Origin: Chloroflexota bacterium
Lineage (GTDB): Bacteria > Chloroflexota > Anaerolineae > Aggregatilineales > Ch27
DNA: 64,000 nucleotides
NCBI GenBank assembly: GCA_019873685.1
Contig: JAIOAT010000016.1
Location: forward strand, 1 to 64,000
Direction: 5' to 3'
How positions within the stretch are numbered: position 1 is the stretch's first letter; the number at the start of each line of letters is the position of its first letter. Positions 1 to 9,719 of the stretch are shown one piece after another. The notes beneath the pieces are model-generated. The model was not told where the DNA came from, searched no databases, and saw only the letters and a program-made list of their open reading frames with translations. The position numbers and the translations under genes were made by a program.

Positions 1-625
1 CTCATTCCTGAAGGAGGAAGCGCAGGGCGCGGTCAGCGCCCACGCGGAGGCCGTCTTCCGCGGCGCGCTACAATTGCGGGCCGTCATCGAGCAACTGACT
101 AACCTGGGCTACCTCAAACAGCACGGCGGGGTGGAACTGGTGCGGGCCTGGACTCCGCTGGCTGACCTGCTCCGCGCGGCGGAACAGGACATCGCCTCGC
201 TGGCGGAAGCCAAGCGCCACTGCCTGACCGTGATCATTCCGGAGGACGCGCCGGCGCTGTATGTGGATGCCGCGCGGGTGCAGTCGGCGCTGGGTAACCT
301 GCTGAATAACGCTGTCAAATTCACCCCGGAGGGCGGGACGATCATCCTGCGGGCGGAGGTCAAACCGTCTGAGGTGTGGATTATCGTCAGCGACAATGGC
401 ATTGGTTTCCCTCCTGACCAGCGCGAAAAGATCTTCGAGGAGTTCTACCAGGTTGAAGATCACCTCACCCGGCACTATGGCGGGATCGGCCTGGGGCTGG
501 CCATCGCCAGGGCGCTGATCGAAGCGCACGGCGGGCGCATCTGGGCGGAAAGCGCCGGGCCGGGCCAGGGCGCTACTTTCACCTTCAGCCTGCCGCTGGA
601 CGCCGACCTGCCGCCGTTGCTGTAG
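1..625 (+). CDS. Sensor histidine kinase, C-terminal part (5' truncated by window)
   Basis: Frame open from base 2; N-box LGNLLNNAVKFTPEGG, G1 VSDNGIGFPPDQREKIFEEFYQ, G2 GGIGLGLAIARALIEAHGG. Confidence 0.9.
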   Translation, partial: SFLKEEAQGAVSAHAEAVFRGALQLRAVIEQLTNLGYLKQHGGVELVRAWTPLADLLRAAEQDIASLAEAKRHCLTVIIPEDAPALYVDAARVQSALGNLLNNAVKFTPEGGTIILRAEVKPSEVWIIVSDNGIGFPPDQREKIFEEFYQVEDHLTRHYGGIGLGLAIARALIEAHGGRIWAESAGPGQGATFTFSLPLDADLPPLL

Positions 626-633
626 CGCCGCCG

Positions 634-747
634 CAAGAGGCCGGGCGTCCCGGCTTCCTTGCTCCTATTACTTGCCTCCTGGCCACCTGGTCTCTCGGTC
701 TCTTGCCTCCTGCCTCCCGGCTTCCTGGCCTCCCGGCCTCTTGCGGC
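634..747 (+). repeat. C/T-rich 7-8 nt degenerate intergenic array, flanked by inverted repeat
   Basis: cttgcctcctggccacctggtctctcggtctcttgcctcctgcctcccggcttcctggcctcccggcctcttg; 16-bp perfect inverted repeat 630-645/732-747. Confidence 0.8.
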
Positions 748-771
748 GTCCGTGCTCGCCAGTGGTCATGC

Positions 772-800
772 TTGACCTCAGAACATAAGTTCGGTATTAT
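772..800 (+). promoter_or_regulatory. Putative sigma70-type promoter TTGACC-N17-TATTAT
   Basis: TTGACC 772-777, TATTAT 795-800, 17-nt spacer, ATG at 807. Confidence 0.7.
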
Positions 801-806
801 AGATTT

Positions 807-1973
807 ATGAACATTCACGTGGTTCCCGACACCCTGACCCGGCTGGCCCGGCTGGGCGCCATCACCGAGTTCGAACCGGCGGGCGACTCCCCGCTGAGCG
901 AGCGCCTGACGCTGCAAAGCCGCCCCGCGCCCGACCCTGAACTGCTGCCCTGTGTCACCCATGTGACCACCCCCCAGGGTCTCAAGCCGGTCATGAAGAC
1001 GATGATCACCACCGCCTGCGAAAAGAATTGTTTCTACTGCCCGTTCCGTGCCGGGCGGAACCAGATGCGCCGCGAAACCTTCTCTCCGGACGAGCTGGCC
1101 GCCGCCTTCGACACGCTGGTGCGGGCCGGAATGGTAGAGGGCATCTTTCTCTCATCAGGCATCATCAAAGGCGGCGCGGCGGTACAGGATCGGATCATCG
1201 ACACGGGCGAGATCATCCGCCGCAGGTATGGCTACCGGGGCTACATCCACCTCAAGATCATGCCCGGCGCGGAATATGACCAGGTCGTGCGCGCCATGCA
1301 GATCGCCGACCGGGTCTCGATCAACCTGGAAGCGCCCACGCCCGAACGGCTGCACGCTCTGGCTCCCCGCAAGGACTTCGGTGACGATCTGTTGCTGCGC
1401 CTGGAATGGGCGCAGCGCATCCGCCAGACAGCGCCGGAGCGCCGCTGGGCCAGCACGGTGACCCAGTTCGTGGTCGGCGCAGTGGGCGACACCGACCTGG
1501 AGTTGCTGAGCCTCAGCGCCCGCCTGTACCGCCAGCTTGGTCTGAAGCGGGCCTACTACTCAGGCTTCAGCCCGGTGATCGACACCCCGTTTGAGAATCT
1601 GCCCCCCACTGATCCGCAGCGTGAACGGCGGCTGTACCAGGCCAGCTTCCTGCTGCGCGATTACGGCTGGGATGTGGAGGAATTGCCCTTCGAAGGCGAA
1701 GGCAACCTGCGTCTGGACGTGGACCCCAAACGCGCCTGGGCCGACGCCCACCTGCTGACCGCGCCGGTGGAGATCATGCGCGCTGACCGGGAGGCGCTGC
1801 TGCGCGTGCCGGGGATCGGACCGCAGGGTGTGGAGCGGCTGCTACGCGCCCGGCGGCGTGGGACGATCCGTGACCTGGCCACGCTCAACCGGATCGGCGT
1901 GCAGGCCAACCGCGCCGCCCCGTACATCCTCCTCGACGGCCACCGCCCGCCGGTGCAATTGCCGCTGTTCTAG
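807..1973 (+). CDS. Radical SAM protein with C-terminal helix-hairpin-helix (putative DNA modification/repair radical SAM family)
   Basis: CEKNCFYCPF motif; C-terminal LLRVPGIGPQGVERLLRARR HhH. Confidence 0.85.
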   Translation: MNIHVVPDTLTRLARLGAITEFEPAGDSPLSERLTLQSRPAPDPELLPCVTHVTTPQGLKPVMKTMITTACEKNCFYCPFRAGRNQMRRETFSPDELAAAFDTLVRAGMVEGIFLSSGIIKGGAAVQDRIIDTGEIIRRRYGYRGYIHLKIMPGAEYDQVVRAMQIADRVSINLEAPTPERLHALAPRKDFGDDLLLRLEWAQRIRQTAPERRWASTVTQFVVGAVGDTDLELLSLSARLYRQLGLKRAYYSGFSPVIDTPFENLPPTDPQRERRLYQASFLLRDYGWDVEELPFEGEGNLRLDVDPKRAWADAHLLTAPVEIMRADREALLRVPGIGPQGVERLLRARRRGTIRDLATLNRIGVQANRAAPYILLDGHRPPVQLPLF

Positions 1974-2074
1974 AAGAAGCTTCCCAATGATCAGCTAGGG
2001 AGCCGGGCGGACAACGTCAGATAAGAAAGTCACGGGGCTTAAGCCTCAGGCCCTCTGTCCTGCCGGTTCTGCGC

Positions 2075-4150
2075 TCATTCCTGCCAACGATACAGGATAT
2101 ACTGCGCCTCTGCGCCATCGTTGCTGCCACGCCACACTTCGGCCAGGTATCCGGCGGTGAATTCCTCCCACGCCGCCCAGTCGTCGGTGGTGTAGAGGGC
2201 GCTGTTTTCCCGCTCGAATGTCCGCCCGAATTCGTACACCAGCAGGTAATCCGCCGTCGCACGCCACACCGCCGCGATCGCGGCAGGGGAGCCGTCGCCA
2301 ATAGCCCGCCGTGCGTGGTACCAGCTGTCCATCAGCGAGTCAGGCCAGCAGATCAAGCGAGTGTTATCACAGTAGAGGTAGCGTGGCTCCCACAGAAAGC
2401 GTATGGTCGTTCCTTCTGGCAGTGTGTTAATCCAGCGCATGGCTGCATAGTGCCAGCCCAGTGCGTGCTCCAGGTAACGCTCGCGGTAGCCTGCCTCCCC
2501 GGAGAAGTAGATCGGCGCGCTCTTGCGCCCCGGCGCCCGCAGGGCGTCACCCACACTGAAGAGCAGCGTCAGGACCACCAGCGCCCGCACGATGAACCCG
2601 AGATCGATCGGCTTACCCGGCAACCGCCGCAGCGATTCAAGAGTGATGCCAGCCACAACCGCCAATGGGCCGAACAGGTACAGCACCAGCCGCGTCTGCA
2701 GGCTGATGTACGACCCGAAGGCGGCGCTCAGCGCCCAGGCTGCCGTCACCGCCCCGGTCACGATCAAGGTGCAGCGCACAGTCGCCCGCTCCGCCGTGGT
2801 GAGTTGCCGCCAGGTGAGCAGGAGCAGCGGCGTGAGCATCACGAACAGCGGGCCGATGTCGGTGTTGTACGTCCCGGCTCCCTCTACGCCCAGGACGGTG
2901 GACGTCAGCGGCAGCAGTGGAAGTTGCCAGGCCCCGGCGCCGTAGATCAGTCCGGAGCCGGGCTGGCTGTACCACGCCCGGCGGATAGCATCCATTTCCC
3001 CACCGTCGAAGAGCAGTGGGTAGACCGGGTTGCTGTACCATAACGCATTGCGGATCAGCCAGGGAGCCACAATTGCCGTCGCCACCAGGCCGTACAAGAG
3101 ACCGGCGGCCAACGCGATCCGCCAGGAATCGCGCCGGGCCAACCACACCACCAGCAGCCCCAGCGCCGCGCCCAGCCAGACCACGGTGTACTTGGTACTC
3201 ATGGCCAGGCCCGCTGCCGCGCCGACCAGCAGCAGGTAGCCCTGCCCACGCTGAGCATCCACGCGCCGCACTTCGTCCCACCGTTCCGCTGCGCTGACAG
3301 CCACCACCGCCAGCCCCACCGGCAACAGATCGGCGTAGGCGAAGGTCATCTCCAGCCAGATTGTCCGCCCGGCCAGCAGGATGGCTGCCGCTGCCCAGCC
3401 CGCCGCCGGGCCGGATCGGCGGGCGGCGTATCCACCGGCGGCCAGTAGCAGGCCAACGCCGATGATCCAGTGCAGGGGCGCGGCGCCGGTCAGCCGCCCG
3501 GTCAGCGCCAGTTGACCGGTATAGAGCGTATCAACCAGCTGTGAGAAGCCCAGGAAATGGTTGTGTGAGACGGCGGAAAACCGGCCGTTGCTGACGTGTT
3601 GAACCGCTCCGGCGAGGTGATAGGTCAGCACGTCCCACATTGACGGCGGCAGCAGGGCCAGCAGGAAGGCGACCGCCAGCAGGATCAGGCAGGCGATGGC
3701 CAGGAACCGCGCCCAGCGGTCACGGGGCAACCCACTGCGCAGCAACGCGCGCCAGTGGCGCGCCCAGGTGAACACCTCCCGCCGGGTCAGCACCGCCACA
3801 ACCAGCAACAGGGTTGCCATGCTCAGCGGGTTGAGCGCGAGCATTCCCACGCCCAGGATCAGCAGGGCCAGCGCCCCCAGCCCGATCAGCAGGGTTGTCG
3901 CCAGTCGCTCCGCCGGCCTGAAGAAACTCAGGTCCAGGCGGGCCAGCAGGCGCGTCCCCAGGCCGCCTGCCAGCAGGGCGAACAGGGCGGCCACCACAGT
4001 GTCCAGGATCGCCCCGCCGATCGCCTCCGCCAGCGGCGGAGTCAGCGGCTTGTGCACCCAGTAGTACAGCCCCAGGACGAGCGCCATCCAGAGCAGAGCC
4101 GCGCCAGTGGCGATGGCGCGGCGCATGGTTTTGCCTGTGGAATGAGCCAT
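2075..4150 (-). CDS. Multi-TM membrane protein, glycosyltransferase-39-like (ArnT/PMT type)
   Basis: Many hydrophobic segments, N-terminal TM plus long polytopic region. Confidence 0.55.
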   Translation of the reverse strand: MAHSTGKTMRRAIATGAALLWMALVLGLYYWVHKPLTPPLAEAIGGAILDTVVAALFALLAGGLGTRLLARLDLSFFRPAERLATTLLIGLGALALLILGVGMLALNPLSMATLLLVVAVLTRREVFTWARHWRALLRSGLPRDRWARFLAIACLILLAVAFLLALLPPSMWDVLTYHLAGAVQHVSNGRFSAVSHNHFLGFSQLVDTLYTGQLALTGRLTGAAPLHWIIGVGLLLAAGGYAARRSGPAAGWAAAAILLAGRTIWLEMTFAYADLLPVGLAVVAVSAAERWDEVRRVDAQRGQGYLLLVGAAAGLAMSTKYTVVWLGAALGLLVVWLARRDSWRIALAAGLLYGLVATAIVAPWLIRNALWYSNPVYPLLFDGGEMDAIRRAWYSQPGSGLIYGAGAWQLPLLPLTSTVLGVEGAGTYNTDIGPLFVMLTPLLLLTWRQLTTAERATVRCTLIVTGAVTAAWALSAAFGSYISLQTRLVLYLFGPLAVVAGITLESLRRLPGKPIDLGFIVRALVVLTLLFSVGDALRAPGRKSAPIYFSGEAGYRERYLEHALGWHYAAMRWINTLPEGTTIRFLWEPRYLYCDNTRLICWPDSLMDSWYHARRAIGDGSPAAIAAVWRATADYLLVYEFGRTFERENSALYTTDDWAAWEEFTAGYLAEVWRGSNDGAEAQYILYRWQE

Positions 4151-4171
4151 TTCCGGGATGCGTGAACGCTG

Positions 4172-5008
4172 CTAGTACGTCAGCGAAGCCTTGCTGCGCG
4201 TTTTCTGCAGCGCCGACTCCGGCACTTCCCCTGCCAGCAGGGCCAGCGAGATGTCGATCACCTCATGGGCTTCTTCAGGTGTGGTCGTGCCAATGGTTAC
4301 CATGTCGCAGGAGCGCAGGGTGCTCCATACGAAGGCCAGACCCACCACCGGCAGCAGCCTGCCCGCCGCCAGCGGCTTGATGGTCATGACCGGCTTGCGG
4401 GCATTCTTGATAATGCCCATCACCCAATCCGCTTCGACCTGCATCAGGAAGCCCGCTGCGTTGTAGAGCTGGATGTACGTCTCCACATCTGCGTCCTGCA
4501 TATCGGCGTAGACGATCGCTTCCGGCATGTGGGTGGAAAGGCCGGGGATCATGCCGCGCTCGCGGATCAGCCGGGTGTAGCGATCGATGTCGCGGATGAC
4601 GCGCGTCCGGCGGTCGATCAGGGCGTCGGTCACGCACTGGTGCGGCATGCAGATCGTTGCGCCCAGCGCCTTGGCCCGGTCCAGCACCGGCTCTGGCTCC
4701 TCCGCCGGGTTGCCGCCGGGGGTGATGTTGAAGCTCGGCGTCAGGATGCGGATCATCTCTACGCCCGTAGCATCTTCCGCGTCGCGGATGGCCTGCTCCA
4801 GCGGCTCGGAGAGCGGGGCCATGACCGCATTCACGCCGCGGGTCATAAACACTTTAAAGATAGCGGTCATGCGTTCGCGGGTCTGCAAATCTTTAATGAA
4901 TTTATCTTTGGCCGGGCTGCAGTGGGAATAGCCCAGCAGCCAGTTAGTGCCGATGATCAGGCGCGGCAGGCTGACTCCGCCGACGGTGGTACGTGGAAAA
5001 TCGCTCAT
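4172..5008 (-). CDS. Conserved protein, TIM-barrel-like (possible aldo/keto reductase-related), function unknown
   Basis: MSDFPRTTVGGVSLPRLIIGTNWLLGYSH...; AGGGAG SD upstream of ATG 5008. Confidence 0.5.
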   Translation of the reverse strand: MSDFPRTTVGGVSLPRLIIGTNWLLGYSHCSPAKDKFIKDLQTRERMTAIFKVFMTRGVNAVMAPLSEPLEQAIRDAEDATGVEMIRILTPSFNITPGGNPAEEPEPVLDRAKALGATICMPHQCVTDALIDRRTRVIRDIDRYTRLIRERGMIPGLSTHMPEAIVYADMQDADVETYIQLYNAAGFLMQVEADWVMGIIKNARKPVMTIKPLAAGRLLPVVGLAFVWSTLRSCDMVTIGTTTPEEAHEVIDISLALLAGEVPESALQKTRSKASLTY

Positions 5009-5217
5009 GGAGAACTCCCTGGGACACAATGAAACCGGGCAAGCCTGACTTTGATTATAGGCCAGATCGGCGGGTACGCACATCACGATTGAAGCGGCAA
5101 CATAGCCGCCAGAGCATGGACGACTTCCGGCTGCACATCCGCCCCGGCTTTCCCTGCCCGACCTCCGCCCATTAACAGCAGAACACGGTATACTCTTGGC
5201 GGTGTGTCTGTTCGCCT

Positions 5218-7110
5218 GTGCACAACAGGGGGTTGCCCATGGTGCAAAGCCTGGTGCTGCTGCCCGCGCCGCAGCGGCTGAATGACCTGGAAGGCGCGCT
5301 GGAGCTGGAGCCGGGACGCTTTATCTGGTTGGCGGACGGGGTACCGCTGCCGATTGGGCGGGCAGTTCGGGCTGCCCTGGCGGCAGCCGGGCCACACTGG
5401 ACTCTGACCGCCGCCCGTCTGGACGGCAGGCAAATCGGCGCTTCGATCCGGCTGGACCCGGAGGCCATCCCCAGGGCGCAGGGCTACACCCTTAGTATCA
5501 CCCCGCAGGGCATTGAGATTGTCGCCCATGACCGGCCGGGCGCATTCTACGCGGCCATGACCCTCACCCAGATCGCCCGCCAGATGGAAGACAACCGCCT
5601 GCCCTGCCTGCAGATCGAGGACTGGCCGGACTTCCCCAATCGTGGCGTCATGCTGGATATCAGCCGCGACAAAGTCCCGACCATGGACACCCTGTACGAC
5701 CTGATCGACCGCCTGGCCAGCTGGAAGATCAACCAGCTTCAGCTTTACACGGAACACACCTTCGCCTACCGCAACCATCCCGTCGTCTGGGCGGAGGCTT
5801 CCCCCATGACCGGCGAGGAAATCCTGGAGCTGGATGCCTTCTGCCGGGAGCGGTACATCGAACTGGTGCCCAACCAGAACTCGTTCGGCCATATGCTGCG
5901 CTGGCTCAAGCATCCCGCCTACGCTCACCTGGCCGAAGCGCCGAATGGCTTTACCTTCCCCTGGGGCCGGGTTTCCAGGGAGCCGTTCAGCCTGTGCCCG
6001 ACCGATCCGGGTTCGCTGGCGCTGCTGGCAGAATTGTACGAGGAACTGCTGCCGCACTTCAGCAGCCGCCAGTTCAACGTCGGTTGCGACGAAACCTGGG
6101 ATGTCGGCCAGCCCGGCACGCGCAGCGAAGCGGTCGCCCGCCAGAAGGGCGCCGGCCGGGTGTACCTGGACTTCCTGCGCCAGATCCACGATCTGGTCAC
6201 CCGGCACGGGCGCACCATGCAGTTCTGGGGCGACATCATCATCAAGCACCCTGACCTGATCCCGGAACTGCCCGCCGACACGATTGCCCTCGAATGGGGC
6301 TATGAGGCGGATCATCCCTTTGACGAGCACGGCGCAGTTTTTGCTGCATCGGGCATCCCGTTCTATGTCTGCCCCGGCACGTCAAGCTGGCTGAGCATCG
6401 CCGGGCGGACGGCAAACGCGCTGGCTAACCTGTGGAGCGCTGCGGAAAACGGCCTCAAACATGGCGCGATCGGCTACCTGAATACCGACTGGGGAGATTA
6501 CGGGCACTGGCAGCCATTGCCCGTCTCCTACCTGGGCTTTGCCTATGGCGCGGCGGTGAGCTGGGCTGCCGCAGCCAACCATACCCTGGATGTGCCCGCC
6601 GCCCTGGATCACTTCGCCTTCCAGGATGAGGCTGGGGTGATGGGGCAACTGGCCTATGATCTGGGCAATGTCTACCAGCTGGCCGGCGTGCTGGGCGATA
6701 ACCGTTCGGCCCTGCACGGCCTGCTGATGCACGCCGATGTGCCGCTGGGTGAAACCTGGATGGCCGGGCTAAAGGCCCAGGACCTGGCCCGCGCCCAGGC
6801 AGCTATTGAGGAGATCATGCTGCGCCTGGACAGCGCGCAGATCATGGCCCTGGACGCCGACCTGATCATGGATGAGTTTGACCTGGCCGCCAACCTGTTG
6901 CTGCATGCCTGCAAGCTGGGTCAGGCGCAACTGGCCGCGCCGGGCCAGAAGGTGACCAGTATCCCGGATCGGCAGCGTAAGCGGCTGGCCGAAGAACTCG
7001 AGCCGCTGCTGGATGAGTACCGGCGCATCTGGCTGGCCCGCAACCGGCCCGGCGGCCTGGCGGATAGCATCGCCCGGCTGGAAAAACTGCTGGAACTGTA
7101 CCGGGCGTAA
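5218..7110 (+). CDS. Glycoside hydrolase family 20-like (beta-N-acetylhexosaminidase)
   Basis: DWPDFPNRGVMLDISRDKVPTMDTLYDLIDRLASWKINQLQLYTEHTF and FNVGCDETWD. Confidence 0.8.
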   Translation: MHNRGLPMVQSLVLLPAPQRLNDLEGALELEPGRFIWLADGVPLPIGRAVRAALAAAGPHWTLTAARLDGRQIGASIRLDPEAIPRAQGYTLSITPQGIEIVAHDRPGAFYAAMTLTQIARQMEDNRLPCLQIEDWPDFPNRGVMLDISRDKVPTMDTLYDLIDRLASWKINQLQLYTEHTFAYRNHPVVWAEASPMTGEEILELDAFCRERYIELVPNQNSFGHMLRWLKHPAYAHLAEAPNGFTFPWGRVSREPFSLCPTDPGSLALLAELYEELLPHFSSRQFNVGCDETWDVGQPGTRSEAVARQKGAGRVYLDFLRQIHDLVTRHGRTMQFWGDIIIKHPDLIPELPADTIALEWGYEADHPFDEHGAVFAASGIPFYVCPGTSSWLSIAGRTANALANLWSAAENGLKHGAIGYLNTDWGDYGHWQPLPVSYLGFAYGAAVSWAAAANHTLDVPAALDHFAFQDEAGVMGQLAYDLGNVYQLAGVLGDNRSALHGLLMHADVPLGETWMAGLKAQDLARAQAAIEEIMLRLDSAQIMALDADLIMDEFDLAANLLLHACKLGQAQLAAPGQKVTSIPDRQRKRLAEELEPLLDEYRRIWLARNRPGGLADSIARLEKLLELYRA

Positions 7111-7320
7111 GCGCCGGTCGGTTGGGCTTCAATATAGGCAATCAGCGGGGGTGGCTCCGGTAAGGGCCGCCCCATTGCTTTCGCGGGAATGGGGCAGGAT
7201 AAGGGTGCTGAGAACGCTGACAAAGCGTATAAGCCCCGGTCAGGATGGCTCAATCCTCCCTGCCGCAGCGGGGGCCGGCGATGACTGACAACGTGGGCTG
7301 CCATTACGCGGCGAAGTCCT

Positions 7321-8103
7321 TCAGTTATCATCAGGTTTTCCCTGTGGATTCCCTCCGGAGAAGGTGAGCGCCCGCCACAGGGCCATTTTCTCCGCCTCAG
7401 TTTTTGCCTCGTGGCGGTAGTTCCATGTGCTCTTGCGCTCAAATTCGCTTAGATCATGGTGCAATGTCCCGAGGCGTTGCCGGGTTGTCTCGACCAGAAA
7501 CCGCGCGCCACTTTCGACTGTCCGATCAGCGGCTGCCAGCCCCTGGCGCAGGTGCCGCAGACACAGACCTTCTGAAGCAGCATACGCCGTGCGGAATTGA
7601 TCTTCCGGCCCTGACAACTCCCGTAGCAGCCACGCCAGGTAGCTTTGCTCCGATTCCTCGCCCATCTGACACACGCGGCAGGGCGCTTCAGGCTGTAGCT
7701 CGCGGGCAGCAAGTGGCTGCCACGACCGGGGCCAGATCGCTTGCAGCAGGCGCCGCCACCAGGGCTGGTGTGTCCAGCCCATCCGGCGGGTATAAAGCGC
7801 CAGCCGTTCCAGAATAACGCTGGAGAGATGCTCGTACAGAATAACGTTGCCCAGCGGAACGCCAAATTCCTCCTGTTCCAGGAGACCGATCTGCCAGGTA
7901 TGTTCGGGGCAATACCCCAGCGACCGGATGAAGTGGCCGCGCGTTGGCGGATCGTTGATGGATTCCCACAGCAACGAACGGATATAGCGCAGTTCGCTTT
8001 CAGCCCGCAGATGGCAGATCGGGCAGCCAGGCCGCTGTAGTGCCAGTTTCAAATAGATCGCGACAAGCGACACTGCTCTAATCCCTGTATGAACGGAGTA
8101 CAA
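7321..8103 (-). CDS. DUF6062-like protein with paired Cys motifs
   Basis: GCPICHLRAESELRYIRSLL, GYCPEHTWQIG, APCRVCQ; start codon uncertain, overlaps MFS stop. Confidence 0.6.
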   Translation of the reverse strand: MYSVHTGIRAVSLVAIYLKLALQRPGCPICHLRAESELRYIRSLLWESINDPPTRGHFIRSLGYCPEHTWQIGLLEQEEFGVPLGNVILYEHLSSVILERLALYTRRMGWTHQPWWRRLLQAIWPRSWQPLAARELQPEAPCRVCQMGEESEQSYLAWLLRELSGPEDQFRTAYAASEGLCLRHLRQGLAAADRTVESGARFLVETTRQRLGTLHHDLSEFERKSTWNYRHEAKTEAEKMALWRALTFSGGNPQGKPDDN

Positions 8104-9325
8104 CCATCATGGTCACCGCCCCCAGCAGGGTTAGCACCAGGGTGTAGGCGAAGCCGACCGATGGCGAAAATGCTGACCACAGCAGACCAACAACCAGACT
8201 GGAGACAAAATCGCCGATGCCATTGACGGTTGCCAGGACACCAAACCCCGTGCTCCGGACCTGTTCCGGCACCAGATCGGCGGCGATTGCGCGTTCCAGC
8301 GACTGTTGCGAAGCATAGACCGTCCCTGCCAGCGCAAAGGCCAGCGCCAGCGTTGCCACGGAAGGTATCTCCACAATCAGCAAGAGGTTGTACAGGGCAG
8401 CCAGCAGATAGGCGCCAATCAACAACCAGCGTTTGCCGATGCGGTCGGCCAGCGCACCGACCGGGTACGCGCCTGCCATGTAGAGAACATTGTGGAGTGT
8501 GTAAAGCGCGATGGCGGTACTGGCAGCCCCCTCCGGGCCGAGCGTGCCGGTCAGGACTTGCGTTGCACGGAGGATCAGGAGCGTGTTGGCGTAATCGCCG
8601 ATTCCGAAAAGAAAAATCCCCACCAGGTAGCGCCGGAAGGATGGCGGCAGTCTCCTCAACGACCCGCGTAGCGTGAGCGTGGCGCTGGTTCCACGGTCTC
8701 TTTCCCTGACCAACACCAGGATGGAGATAGCCGCCAGGATACCCGGAATAGCCGCCAGCCAGAAGATCCAGCGGTAGGCGTCAACAGCTGGCATGGTGCG
8801 CCCGAACACCGCGACCAGGGCGAGCGCCATAAGCGGCCCGCAAACAGCGCCAAGCGTGTCTGCCGCCTCATCGAAACCAAAGGCGCGTCCCCGCGCTTCC
8901 GCCGGAACTACATCAGCCAGCATGGCGTCATGAAGCGGGGAGCGGAATCCCCGCCCGGCCCAGCCCACCGCACGCGCGACCAGCACAGCGGGCCACGCAT
9001 CCGCCAGAGCGTACAAACCCGTGGTCAGGCCGGTCACCAGGTAGCCCAGCGCTGCCCAGCGTCTGCGGCGGCGAACCCGATCCCCCAGCCAGCCGCCGAA
9101 CAACTTGGCAAAGCTCGACAGGCCATCCGAGACAGCCTCAATCGCGCCCAGTGCAGCCGCTGGTGCGCCGATCGCTGCCAGGAATGGCGGCAGGATCGCC
9201 GACCCGGCCTCATGGCCAAAGTCCGAGAAGAAACGGTTGAGGGCTAATCCGATGACATCGCGACTGATCCATGATGAGTGGTTACTGGTCTGGTTGCTCA
9301 TGGTCTGCCTGCGTGGTAACTCCAT
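8078..9325 (-). CDS. MFS transporter (start may be 9301, MSNQTSN)
   Basis: 12-TM-like; GWLGDRVRRRRRWAALGYLVTGL, RAVGWAGRGFRSPLHDAMLADVVP. Confidence 0.85.
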   Translation of the reverse strand: MELPRRQTMSNQTSNHSSWISRDVIGLALNRFFSDFGHEAGSAILPPFLAAIGAPAAALGAIEAVSDGLSSFAKLFGGWLGDRVRRRRRWAALGYLVTGLTTGLYALADAWPAVLVARAVGWAGRGFRSPLHDAMLADVVPAEARGRAFGFDEAADTLGAVCGPLMALALVAVFGRTMPAVDAYRWIFWLAAIPGILAAISILVLVRERDRGTSATLTLRGSLRRLPPSFRRYLVGIFLFGIGDYANTLLILRATQVLTGTLGPEGAASTAIALYTLHNVLYMAGAYPVGALADRIGKRWLLIGAYLLAALYNLLLIVEIPSVATLALAFALAGTVYASQQSLERAIAADLVPEQVRSTGFGVLATVNGIGDFVSSLVVGLLWSAFSPSVGFAYTLVLTLLGAVTMMVVLRSYRD

Positions 9326-9432
9326 GTCCAGTGCAATAAAAAGCCTCTACCATCATGCTTCGCGCACGGGTAGAGGCTATCAGTCCACAGAGGGCAATTT
9401 CGCCAGTCAGCGCCGGCGCCAGCGAGCCTCAT
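9298..9432 (-). CDS. Candidate upstream ORF in MFS leader (44 aa; alternative ATG at 9456 gives 52 aa)
   Basis: MRLAGAGADWRNCPLWTDSLYPCAKHDGRGFLLHWTWSYHAGRP; TGA overlaps ATG at 9301 (ATGA). Confidence 0.35.
   Translation of the reverse strand: MRLAGAGADWRNCPLWTDSLYPCAKHDGRGFLLHWTWSYHAGRP
9337..9378 (-). terminator. Intrinsic terminator in the MFS 5' leader (attenuator candidate)
   Basis: Perfect 10-bp stem agcctctacc (9342-9351)/ggtagaggct (9369-9378), minus strand followed by TTTTATTG. Confidence 0.75.
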
Positions 9433-9459
9433 CGCTGCCTGATTATCAGGTTGCATCCT

Positions 9460-9488
9460 ATTGTTACGCTTTTGCCCCGGCGTGTCAA
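9460..9488 (-). promoter_or_regulatory. Putative promoter TTGACA-N17-AACAAT for MFS leader
   Basis: Minus-strand TTGACA (9483-9488), 17 nt, AACAAT (9460-9465). Confidence 0.65.
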
Positions 9489-9719
9489 AAAAGCGCGGGA
9501 GGAGGGCGTACAAACTACTTGCATCTGGCAGGGCGGCTGAAGGGCCGTGATAGGATGCGCTTCGTACGGGTCTTATTGACGCCTCCATGATTGCCGCCTG
9601 CCGATCCGCGATCTGCGATCATCCCGGAATCTGGTACAATCGCCAGCGCTCATCTGTTACAACCAGCGTTGTACCAGCGCTGCCTGCCCTGAATTTGCCC
9701 GCTGCCGGAGGGGCAACCC

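Noticed and set aside
5083-6330. 415-aa minus-strand ORF
   Set aside because: Antisense to the well-supported GH20-like gene; no recognisable domain, typical high-GC shadow ORF.
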